The notes below the pieces were generated by a model. It was not told the origin of the DNA. It saw only the letters and a list, made by a program, of their open reading frames with translations, and made no database searches. The position numbers and the translations under genes were made by a program. Below, piece by piece: positions 9,335-16,596 of a DNA stretch of 64,000 nucleotides (positions are counted from its first letter, which is position 1; every line of letters starts with the position of its first letter). The stretch spans positions 612,943 to 676,942 of the forward strand of contig CANMMF010000001.1 of assembly GCA_947498985.1 (NCBI GenBank), in the 5' to 3' direction. Source of the stretch: an uncultured Paracoccaceae bacterium (GTDB taxonomy: Bacteria; Pseudomonadota; Alphaproteobacteria; Rhodobacterales; Rhodobacteraceae).

Positions 9335-10120
9335 TCACATCCCGTTGCGGGTCGCGTACCAGAGATCGAGCAGTCCCGGTTCAGACTGGGCCCGGGTCAG
9401 CGCAACCAAAGAATGGCCGCCGAGGCGCGCGAGCAGGAACCCGGGTGATATGTCGTCCCTATGGGTCAGAAGCAGCGCGCCGCTGGGTGGGTGCTTCTCA
9501 TCAGGAAACATGACGGCATCCGCGGATCCGTTTTCGACCATCTCCGAGAGCAGGTCGGTGTCCGCGTCCTCGCCAAAGAGGGGATAGAGCAGATCGCCGT
9601 CGAGGATCGCGGCGGCTTTCAGATGGGTCGTGGCGTCCTCTGCAAAACGCGCCAGATCGATGTCGCCGGACGGCAGGCGGAAGCCGGAGATTATCGCTTC
9701 GACCGACGCACCGCCATGCGCGGGGTCGGAGAGGTCGGGTACCGGGTGTGCATCCACTGTGATCAGGGACGCGTCGATGCAGATCCTGACGACCAGATCG
9801 CGCAAGAGGGCGAGTGTCTCACCGGTCTTGTCGCGGTCCTCGAGATCGGTCAGATCGTGTTCCGCCGCGGAGCCGCCGATATCCGGGATCTCAGAGAACC
9901 GCAGCAGCCGGGCGCCCGAGGCAATGCAGCGCAACCGCGCCGTGCCGTCGACCCGAAACTCCAGCTGGCGGCTCAGCAGCGTGGCGGCGATCTGTGCGCT
10001 GACAAAGTGCAAGGCCTGCTCAGGCGCTTTCAGCCGCATGCTCCGCTCCGTCTGCACACCATAGGCGCCGGCGCGGGCAAGCGCGTGCCGGAGCCGCAAC
10101 GTGGTCCCTGCCTCACTCAT
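9335..10120 (-). CDS. Unknown protein, last gene of the kinase/GTPase operon
   Basis: 261-residue soluble protein with no motif I recognise; no signal peptide, membrane segment or coiled coil. It has an N-terminal basic helix-rich part (LRLRHALARAGAYGV), a middle Asp/Leu-rich alpha/beta part, and a C-terminal segment reading GALLLTHRDDISPGFLL. Composition and codon use match its neighbours. Its start overlaps the stop of the Roadblock-like gene by 8 bases, so the two are probably co-translated and may act together. It ends the eight-gene operon just short of tRNA-Thr. Existence is well supported by length and coupling; function is unknown. Confidence 0.75.
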   Translation of the reverse strand: MSEAGTTLRLRHALARAGAYGVQTERSMRLKAPEQALHFVSAQIAATLLSRQLEFRVDGTARLRCIASGARLLRFSEIPDIGGSAAEHDLTDLEDRDKTGETLALLRDLVVRICIDASLITVDAHPVPDLSDPAHGGASVEAIISGFRLPSGDIDLARFAEDATTHLKAAAILDGDLLYPLFGEDADTDLLSEMVENGSADAVMFPDEKHPPSGALLLTHRDDISPGFLLARLGGHSLVALTRAQSEPGLLDLWYATRNGM

Positions 10121-10496
10121 TGGAGGCGCGCGGCAGGATGTCGGAGCCCAGAACGATGTCGCACAGCGCTGTCACGCGTTCGAAGACACCCGAAAGATCC
10201 GTGCCCGGTGCATAGACGCAGCACAGGACTTCGCTTGAGCCCCGCGACGCCCGTTGGAAAGTGAAACACCCGGTGTCACGGGCCAGTACGGCGCGGTCCA
10301 ACAGTGTCGCGCCCGCCTCAGATGCCGACCCTGACAACAGAGCCGCGGCCTGCGCGGACAAGGCGTCGACCTGTTCCTGCGGCCATTTCACGATGCTGTC
10401 CCAGGCAAGCACCATGGCTGTCGACAGATCTACCAGCGCGACGAGTTCGCAGCCGGGGATCTCTTTTCTGAAAGCCTTAAGCGGTTCGACGGTCAT
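10113..10496 (-). CDS. Roadblock/LC7-like small protein
   Basis: 127 residues. The N-terminal stretch EIPGCELVALVDLSTAMVLA matches the Roadblock/LC7 pattern (short helix, PG, then a beta-hairpin with an 'alvd...g.vla' core). It is followed by a long amphipathic helix (EQVDALSAQAAALL) and a second beta sheet (EVLCCVYAP), giving the usual alpha-beta-beta-alpha-beta length. Family members (MglB and relatives) are dimeric partners or GTPase-activating proteins of small GTPases. That fits its position 69 bases downstream of a GTPase gene. The assignment is by eye, so the family is tentative; the gene itself is secure (8-base overlap with the next gene). Confidence 0.65.
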   Translation of the reverse strand: MTVEPLKAFRKEIPGCELVALVDLSTAMVLAWDSIVKWPQEQVDALSAQAAALLSGSASEAGATLLDRAVLARDTGCFTFQRASRGSSEVLCCVYAPGTDLSGVFERVTALCDIVLGSDILPRASNE

Positions 10497-10565
10497 CTGC
10501 CTTCTGCATCTGTCTGACCGGCAGTGTCGCGCGTTGGGGTTAAGACCGGGTTATCTGCCGCCAAT

Positions 10566-11429
10566 TCATGCGCTGGCAGCCCGCCGGACACGTTTCGGCA
10601 CGATGCGGCGAGGCACAACCGTGCCATGTTCCGCCGGGTTGACCACTGGCTTAGGGCTCTCTGTCATGGCACCACCACCGCGTGTGACGGACCCGAAGGC
10701 AATCGGCGCGGGGTCGAGCGTGCCGCGATCCAGCGTCTCCACGATCTCTACAAGGCTGTCGACAAATTGCTCGGCACCGCAGGCTTCGAGGCGTTCAGGG
10801 TCATCCTCTGCGGCCAGAGCCTGCGTCAATGAAATCGGCAGGACCGCCTTGAACAGACCGTCGGCCTCGCGCGCGACCCGTGCCAGCACGCGGTCGCGAT
10901 CGCTTTGATCGCCGAGCTTGTCCATGCGGGTGATCAGCAGCAGGCTGTTTTCGTGCAATCGCGCAGGCAGGCTTTCCCAAAGCGCCGCTTCGGACTGCCG
11001 CCAGGCTTGTGTACAAGGTGTACACCAGACGACGCCATCCGCATGCTCAAGCGTCCGTTCCCAGATTTCCTGCGGCAGGTTGGGATCGGAGGTGCCCGGC
11101 ATGTCGATCACATCGCAAAACTCCAGCACATCCGCTTCGAGCGAAATACAGACGGCCTGCGTGTCATGATGCGAGATGCCGTCCAGATCTTCAGAATTGA
11201 TCGGGGTGCGGTCGCCGGATATGCCGATCCGCAGCACGCGCTCCGGTCCGAGACTGTAAAGCACCGGGGGCAATTGAGTCGCGGTCACCTTGACCGGAGA
11301 CACGGCGTGCCCCAGCAACAGGTTGGCCAGCGTGCTTTTTCCGGCGCTGAATTCGCCCATCAGGGCGATCCGCGGACGCCGGGTGACGGGGTTGGCGCCG
11401 TCGCCGTCCAAGGTCCGGGTTTCGGTCAT
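10566..11429 (-). CDS. Dynamin-superfamily/TRAFAC GTPase
   Basis: 287-residue GTPase. G1 P-loop GEFSAGKST (residues 25-33), switch region Thr-rich VTATQLPP (~48-55), G3 DMPGTSD (109-115) and G4 TRMDK (167-171) are all intact, so nucleotide binding and hydrolysis are likely. GEFSAGKST with a TQLP-type G2 is characteristic of bacterial dynamin-like GTPases, but the protein lacks the long helical stalk and ends in a basic Pro-rich tail (VVPRRIVPKRVRRAASA) that may contact membrane or a partner. The ATG at 11429 overlaps the stop of the large dynamin-like gene by 4 bases, so the two GTPases are translationally coupled. A longer in-frame extension into that gene was rejected. Confidence 0.88.
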   Translation of the reverse strand: MTETRTLDGDGANPVTRRPRIALMGEFSAGKSTLANLLLGHAVSPVKVTATQLPPVLYSLGPERVLRIGISGDRTPINSEDLDGISHHDTQAVCISLEADVLEFCDVIDMPGTSDPNLPQEIWERTLEHADGVVWCTPCTQAWRQSEAALWESLPARLHENSLLLITRMDKLGDQSDRDRVLARVAREADGLFKAVLPISLTQALAAEDDPERLEACGAEQFVDSLVEIVETLDRGTLDPAPIAFGSVTRGGGAMTESPKPVVNPAEHGTVVPRRIVPKRVRRAASA

Positions 11430-13435
11430 TGCGTGGCCTCCAGTCTTTGCATTGCGCCGCGCTCGCTTTGTTCTGCGCGTCGGTTGTCTTGCGTGTCGGC
11501 GCCGGTTCCGGCGCGGGCGGTGTCGAGCATGATCTTGCGGTTGGCCGAGAGAAACTCTGCCAGGGTGGCGCTCAGCGCCGCCTCGTAGCCTTGCGCATTC
11601 TGCTCCAGCAGCGTGTTGATCATCGGTTGCGTCTCTTCCCGGATCAGCTTTGCAAAATCGTTTGCGCAGGACTGATAGCCCTTGCGGCGCCGCCAGAACC
11701 GCGTCCACCAGGTGCCACGCAGATCGAGCGCAATGGTCTGTCCCAGAACGACCGGCGGATCCGGCAAGGGCAGCGGCGGGGCTTCGAGCACCGGGGTCGC
11801 GTCGCCAAGATCGAACGCCTGTCCATAAAGCGCGCTGAGATCTGCCGAGGCGCGGGCCAGACTGTCGGTGCCATGCTGGGTCACCGCCCGCACATAGCGC
11901 TGAAAGCCGGAGCGCAGCAGAACCCGCAAGCCGGAAGGATCGTAACTCCAGACCGAAAGCTCGCCATATTGCTCCAGATGTTTGATGAGCGCGCCGGTGG
12001 CCCTTGCAACAAAGGTCTGCCGGGCTTTCTCGATCCGGTCGATAAGCGCATGTTGCACGGGCAGAAGGCCTTCCATCAGCCTCGCGCGTGCCTTGGTTTC
12101 GATCTCGGAGAGCGCCCGCGACAGCTCTTCTTGCGGCAGCCGGCACGCCCCGCCAAGCGGGCCGGAGGCCGCGCCCACGGCGCCAACCGCCGCGACGCTC
12201 TGGTCGAGATTGGCGATGTCGACCTCAAGCTCGCGCAGGATCTGTGCGCCGACGCCCGCGTCGATGCGGCTCGCAATCGCCTCGCCCAGCGCCTGCATGC
12301 CCGAAAGATGCCAGACCATGTCGTCGACCGCGCCGCTTGCGCTTTCCTCATCGAGGCTGGCCTCGGCCCAGTTGAGCAGCGCCCCGGCGCTGTCGGCGGC
12401 CAGCGCCTCGACCCGGCCCGCCATGGCTTCGCTGGCCCAGAAACCGCAGCCGAAGATGATCTCGGCGTCGGTTGGCCCGTCATGCTTGCGCAGGGTCTCG
12501 CGGATGCTGTCGCGGATCTCGGGGATCTCGCGCGCGGGGTCGGCCAGCTCATCGATGCGGTTGACGAAGATCACGATATCCCGCGAGCGAACATTTGCGA
12601 TCATCCGGATCAGCGCCAGATCGACCGATGTCAGGGCCTGCGTCGCGGCCAGAACCATCACGCACAGGCGGCTGCCCCGCAGCGTGTTGATGGTGATCTG
12701 CTCGCGGATCATGAACGTGTCATTCACCCCGGGCGTGTCGCGCAGGCAGAGGTTCATCGGCAGTTCCGGCTGGGTCAGCCAGAGATCCGCGGTCCGGGTG
12801 ATATCGGCAAAGCGGCCCTTCTCGCGATCGCCGCCCGCCTCTTCCCAGAAATCGTCGCCCAGACAGACGTAGCGCTCGATCAACTCTGCATCGAAACTGC
12901 CGTAATCATGGGATTGTCCCAGCAGCATCTCGAACCGGCGTCCCAGCCGGTCGCGGGATTTCTCGCGGATCTGCTCGAGCTGCGCGCGCACCTTGGCCAG
13001 TTCATCGTCGGCACCGGCGCGGTTGGCCAGTTCGCCGACGCGCCCGCCCTGCCGGACCAGATGTGTCCATTCTTCTTCGGTAAAGAACTTGAAGGACGCG
13101 TTGGCCGTGCTGCGCGTCTCGCCCGGTTGCAGGTGCAGCGACGTGACGACGGAGGTCCACGGGTTCACATCCGCCGGAAGCAGATCGGAGCGGCCGGTCA
13201 TCGCGTTGACCAGCGTCGTCTTGCCCGCCTTGACCTGTCCGATCAGCGTTACGCTGGGATCAAAGCCGCGGATCTTGCGGCGCAGCTGTTTGGCCTTGGT
13301 CACAATCGACGGGTTCGGCGCGTCGCAAAGCGCCACCAGCCGTTCATCCAGCGCGGCAAGCTTGCGGGCGAGCGGGCGGAACCCGGCATAGGTCTGGCCC
13401 AGCAGCCGTTGCGTGCTTTTCTCAGCGGTGTCCAT
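11426..13435 (-). CDS. Large bacterial dynamin-like GTPase
   Basis: 669 residues. A short N-terminal helical region (1-55) precedes a GTPase domain with G1 GQVKAGKTT (66-74), G2 Thr in NPWTSVVTSL, G3 DTPGVND (233-239) and G4 NRID (292-295). A long mostly helical region (~330-650) follows, including a basic patch (TRFWRRRKGYQ) that could be a membrane-binding tip. This is the layout of bacterial dynamin-like proteins, which tubulate or fuse membranes and often work as pairs. AACAGGAG precedes the ATG by 7 bases. It is coupled (ATGA) to the smaller GTPase. A 1220-residue open frame on the opposite strand is a GC-rich shadow. Confidence 0.9.
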   Translation of the reverse strand: MDTAEKSTQRLLGQTYAGFRPLARKLAALDERLVALCDAPNPSIVTKAKQLRRKIRGFDPSVTLIGQVKAGKTTLVNAMTGRSDLLPADVNPWTSVVTSLHLQPGETRSTANASFKFFTEEEWTHLVRQGGRVGELANRAGADDELAKVRAQLEQIREKSRDRLGRRFEMLLGQSHDYGSFDAELIERYVCLGDDFWEEAGGDREKGRFADITRTADLWLTQPELPMNLCLRDTPGVNDTFMIREQITINTLRGSRLCVMVLAATQALTSVDLALIRMIANVRSRDIVIFVNRIDELADPAREIPEIRDSIRETLRKHDGPTDAEIIFGCGFWASEAMAGRVEALAADSAGALLNWAEASLDEESASGAVDDMVWHLSGMQALGEAIASRIDAGVGAQILRELEVDIANLDQSVAAVGAVGAASGPLGGACRLPQEELSRALSEIETKARARLMEGLLPVQHALIDRIEKARQTFVARATGALIKHLEQYGELSVWSYDPSGLRVLLRSGFQRYVRAVTQHGTDSLARASADLSALYGQAFDLGDATPVLEAPPLPLPDPPVVLGQTIALDLRGTWWTRFWRRRKGYQSCANDFAKLIREETQPMINTLLEQNAQGYEAALSATLAEFLSANRKIMLDTARAGTGADTQDNRRAEQSERGAMQRLEATQ

Positions 13436-13486
13436 GTGACTACTCCTGTTATTGTCCCCGCGAATTTGCCTGTTGCGGGGTCGGCC

Positions 13487-14653
13487 CTAGGCGGCCAGCG
13501 CGTGTTCCATGTCGGTCCGGACCTGTGCCAGCAAACCCGCCGCTTCCACCGCCTGCGCGGGCTGGCCTTCGATCTTCAGCAATTGCACCAGCTCTTGCGC
13601 GTCACTCAGCGTGTCATGCAGCGCAGGCCAGGTGTCGGGGATCGCCGGATCGGCCTCCGCAAGGTCCAGAAGCGTGTCAAACACCTCCTGAAACCTGTCG
13701 AACAGGGGCTCCGCCGTTGTTGCCGAAAGCGGCTCTTCGGGAAGTTCGCCCACCAGATCCTGTGCGGTCTGCCGCAGATGCAGGAAGACCCGCGACAATC
13801 CGGCCCTGGCCTCGTCGGAGACCTGTGGCGCAACCGGCGTCACAGCCGCGGTCCCGGGCGCGGTAGCAGGCGCGGGGGGAGCCGCGTCGGTCTGGATCGG
13901 CGCTGGCGCGTCCTTGGCGAATTGCGCGATCACAAACGCGGCGGCGTCGACGTCTTCGGCGCGGGCGGCAGAGATCATCTGCGCCAGTCGGCGGCGCAGC
14001 GCCGTCGCGGATGCGTCCGGAACGGCGTGTGTGTCCGCGGCCAGCGGTGCATGGCACGCCGCGCGTTCGAACCCGTGTTTTGCGGGATCCGTGCCGATAC
14101 TCTCGGCACTGCCCGTGGCAACAAGCAAAGCGTGGTTTTTCAGGCTGTCGGGCCCGGCCTGCCAGATCGCCTGTTCTTCGGCGCTCCATACGTCAGAGCA
14201 CCATATCGCGATATCGCTGCGCGCCGCCGCCCAGGCAAGTGCGGCCTGCATGTCCCGGGGCGATCCATCGGTGGCGACGTTCAGCAGCGACATATGCGCG
14301 AGCGTGTCCAGTGGCAGCGTGAGCTCGGAGATCATCACGCCCCGCGCCGGAGCATAAGGCGTCGCGGCCTCCGCCGTCCTCGCGCCCTCCCGCGTGGTCA
14401 GCGCAAGGCCCGCCACGTCGCCATGGCGCAAAAGCACCGGGCCGCACTGCGCCCCAAGGCTCAGCACTTCGTGATCCGCCAGCGCGTTCAGGACCGCAGC
14501 CTTGCCAGCGCCGGGCAGGCCGAACAGCGCCACGCGCACCGGCGCTTCCAGCCGCGCGACCAGCCGCGCGCAGCGCGTGGCGGCGCGTTTCGACAGGTCC
14601 GGCTGGTCCAGAACGGCGCGCAGCCTGTGCAGGATCGTGGCGGCGTCGGTCAT
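13487..14653 (-). CDS. Degenerate P-loop (pseudo-GTPase) protein
   Basis: 388 residues. The N-terminal ~220 residues follow the layout of the adjacent GTPases: a basic helix, then beta strand VRVALFGLPGAGKAAV (P-loop at 45-54). The Ser/Thr after the P-loop Lys is Ala, the expected DxxG is replaced by NVATDGSP, and no N/TKxD motif is visible. It therefore probably binds nucleotide weakly or not at all. A Pro/Ala linker (~255-285) leads to a helical C-terminal domain (290-388). The stop is 51 bases before the large dynamin-like gene, and the start overlaps the PP2C stop by 4 bases. It may be a regulatory or structural partner of the active GTPases. Tentative. Confidence 0.75.
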   Translation of the reverse strand: MTDAATILHRLRAVLDQPDLSKRAATRCARLVARLEAPVRVALFGLPGAGKAAVLNALADHEVLSLGAQCGPVLLRHGDVAGLALTTREGARTAEAATPYAPARGVMISELTLPLDTLAHMSLLNVATDGSPRDMQAALAWAAARSDIAIWCSDVWSAEEQAIWQAGPDSLKNHALLVATGSAESIGTDPAKHGFERAACHAPLAADTHAVPDASATALRRRLAQMISAARAEDVDAAAFVIAQFAKDAPAPIQTDAAPPAPATAPGTAAVTPVAPQVSDEARAGLSRVFLHLRQTAQDLVGELPEEPLSATTAEPLFDRFQEVFDTLLDLAEADPAIPDTWPALHDTLSDAQELVQLLKIEGQPAQAVEAAGLLAQVRTDMEHALAA

Positions 14654-15558
14654 GGCGCGGGCCTGCCGGTCAGCGGTGCGATCACGTGGTGCCGCAAGCT
14701 CGCGATGCCCGCACGCAACGGTGCCCAGAACGGTGGCTCTTGCTTGCGCTCTGTCGCCGCCTGCTCTTCGACGTGCCGTGCGAAGACCGGCTTGATCACG
14801 ATGACCGAGATATTGTCCTGCTCAGGCGCGTGTGCGGAGGCCACGGCCTGCATCAGCGCGCTGGCTATCTCGCGGCTCGACCGGCTGCGATGCTGGTTCA
14901 GGATGTCGCGCACCTCGTCCGGTTCCAGCACCTCGAGCCCGTCGCTGGCCATGAGGACGATATCGCCCGCTTCCAGCGCCAGCGGTTTGCCGGGGCAATC
15001 GATTTTGCTGATCCCGCCACCGACAAGCGCCGAGGTCAGGCAACTGCGCTGCGGATGGGTGCGTGCGGTTTCCGCGTCGATCACACCCTGATCGACCATC
15101 AGGTCGATCTGCGGGGCGAGCGAATGGATCTCATTGAGGCGTGTGAGACCACCCCGCCGAAACAGGAACAGCCCGGAATCCCCGATTGAGATCCAGCTGA
15201 GCGCCGCATCCTGCACCACGGCGGTGATCACGGTACCGCCCATGCCTTCCTGCCCGGACCCGGCCTCCACCTCGTTGCGCAGGCTCTGGTTGGCCGTCAG
15301 CACCGCATTGCGCAACCGGTCGCGCAGATCGGCCGGATCTGACGGACCGTGGCGGCCGGAGACGTTGAACGCGCCAAACACTTCGGAGACGATGATCCGC
15401 GACGCCAGATCGCCATCGTCATGGCCGCCCATGCCGTCCGACAGCACCGCAAAGCCGCTCTCCTCTCCGCAGGAGAAATTCGCGAGCACCGCGTCCTCCT
15501 GCCGATGACGGCGTCCGATGGCAACCGCCGTGGCGACGTCGGCGACCGGCTCAGTCAT
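14650..15558 (-). CDS. PP2C-type Ser/Thr protein phosphatase
   Basis: 302 residues (ATG at 15558; a GTG three bases upstream is also possible). PPM/PP2C signatures: RRHRQEDA near the N-terminus (in place of R..NED), SDGMGGH (metal Asp), GGTV, SIGDSGLFLFR, ASDGLEVL (metal Asp) and EQDNISVIV (metal Asp). All the acidic metal ligands are present, so it should be an active Mn/Mg-dependent phosphatase. A ~45-residue basic tail follows the domain. It overlaps FHA at its start (8 bases) and the pseudo-GTPase at its end (4 bases). By analogy with kinase/PP2C/FHA cassettes, it should oppose the kinase of this operon. Confidence 0.93.
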   Translation of the reverse strand: MTEPVADVATAVAIGRRHRQEDAVLANFSCGEESGFAVLSDGMGGHDDGDLASRIIVSEVFGAFNVSGRHGPSDPADLRDRLRNAVLTANQSLRNEVEAGSGQEGMGGTVITAVVQDAALSWISIGDSGLFLFRRGGLTRLNEIHSLAPQIDLMVDQGVIDAETARTHPQRSCLTSALVGGGISKIDCPGKPLALEAGDIVLMASDGLEVLEPDEVRDILNQHRSRSSREIASALMQAVASAHAPEQDNISVIVIKPVFARHVEEQAATERKQEPPFWAPLRAGIASLRHHVIAPLTGRPAP

Positions 15559-16594
15559 CACCGGAGGCGCTTTCGCCGGTGTCGGACCAGCTGAAATCGG
15601 GACCGCAGAGCGCCACGAAACGCAAGGTGGTCTTGCCTACCCTGATCGCGTCGCCGTTGGTCAGGGTCTCAGACGAAACCAGCGGTTTTCCATTCAGGCG
15701 CACCAGGTTGGACTTGCCGCCATGGCCGATCAGAACCTCGTTGTCTTCTTCGTCATAGGCGATCGAGGCATGGTTGTTACGCGAGATACTGTCGTCGCCG
15801 AAATCCAGTGCCACGGTCTGATCGGACCCTCGGCCCAGCGTCGAGAGGCCTGGCGCCAGCGCAAAGCTTGTGCCTCTGCCCGGACCATCCACAATGACCA
15901 CCCAGCCCACCGGGCACTTGACCGTCTCCGATGCGGGTGCCTTGCGGTCTTCGGCGAAGACGTCCGGCACGATGTCGTCGCTATGAAAGCCCAGCAGGCG
16001 TGTCTTCACACGACCGCCGCGGGCAGGTGCCGGTGCCGGGGCGGCCATGGCTGTTGGTTCGGGAACGATGACCGGTGTTGGTTCGGCGGACTCGGTCGGG
16101 GCCGGGGCGTCTTCGGTGACCATCTGCTCCGGCGCGGGTTCGGCTTTAGGCTCTGCGGCGGGCACATCCTCGTCCGTGTCAGGATCTCCAGCGGTCTCGG
16201 GCGCTGCATCCTGCGCGGCATCGATGTCCCAGATCCTGTTCAGAGGTGTATCCTCCTGCGTCTCGTCCTCTTCGGCCAGGGCCTCAAGCGGATCGTCCTC
16301 CGGTGTGTCGACGACCATCTCTTCCGGCGCGTCATCGTCGTCGAGCTGGTTCGAGACGGAACGCAGAAGATCCTCGCCCATGGTCGGTGTCGGAGCTTCG
16401 ATTTCCCAGCGCGGCACTTCGTCCACAACCACGGGGCGGCTCAGTGGTTTGGGATGGCGCGGCGCCTCTTCGTTGACCAGCATGTCGGGCGTCAGAGAGG
16501 CTGGCGCCAGCCGCGTGGCCATCGGATCGGTTTCCGGCTGCTTGCCGGGGCCGGAGGGACGGCGGCGCGCGATGATGTTGCGAAACGTGGACAT
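15551..16594 (-). CDS. FHA domain protein with long acidic linker
   Basis: 347 residues. A short basic N-terminus (MSTFRNIIARRRPSG) is followed by ~190 residues of disordered Asp/Glu/Pro/Ala-rich sequence containing several Thr-Pro sites (EAPTPT, VDTPED, QEDTPL, EPTPV). The C-terminal FHA domain (~228-330) carries the phosphothreonine-binding residues STLGRGS, SRNNHAS and SNLVRLNGK. FHA domains read phosphothreonine, so it is probably both substrate and reader of the kinase encoded 2 bases upstream. The ATG at 16594 is chosen because the longer frame would run into the kinase gene; GGAGTAACC precedes it. Confidence 0.92.
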   Translation of the reverse strand: MSTFRNIIARRRPSGPGKQPETDPMATRLAPASLTPDMLVNEEAPRHPKPLSRPVVVDEVPRWEIEAPTPTMGEDLLRSVSNQLDDDDAPEEMVVDTPEDDPLEALAEEDETQEDTPLNRIWDIDAAQDAAPETAGDPDTDEDVPAAEPKAEPAPEQMVTEDAPAPTESAEPTPVIVPEPTAMAAPAPAPARGGRVKTRLLGFHSDDIVPDVFAEDRKAPASETVKCPVGWVVIVDGPGRGTSFALAPGLSTLGRGSDQTVALDFGDDSISRNNHASIAYDEEDNEVLIGHGGKSNLVRLNGKPLVSSETLTNGDAIRVGKTTLRFVALCGPDFSWSDTGESASGDD

Positions 16595-16596
16595 GG

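Noticed and set aside
11429..15091. Open frame of 1220 codons on the plus strand
   Set aside because: Lies antisense to the dynamin-like, pseudo-GTPase and PP2C genes, which have clear motifs; Arg/Gln/Gly-rich composition is typical of GC-rich antisense shadows.
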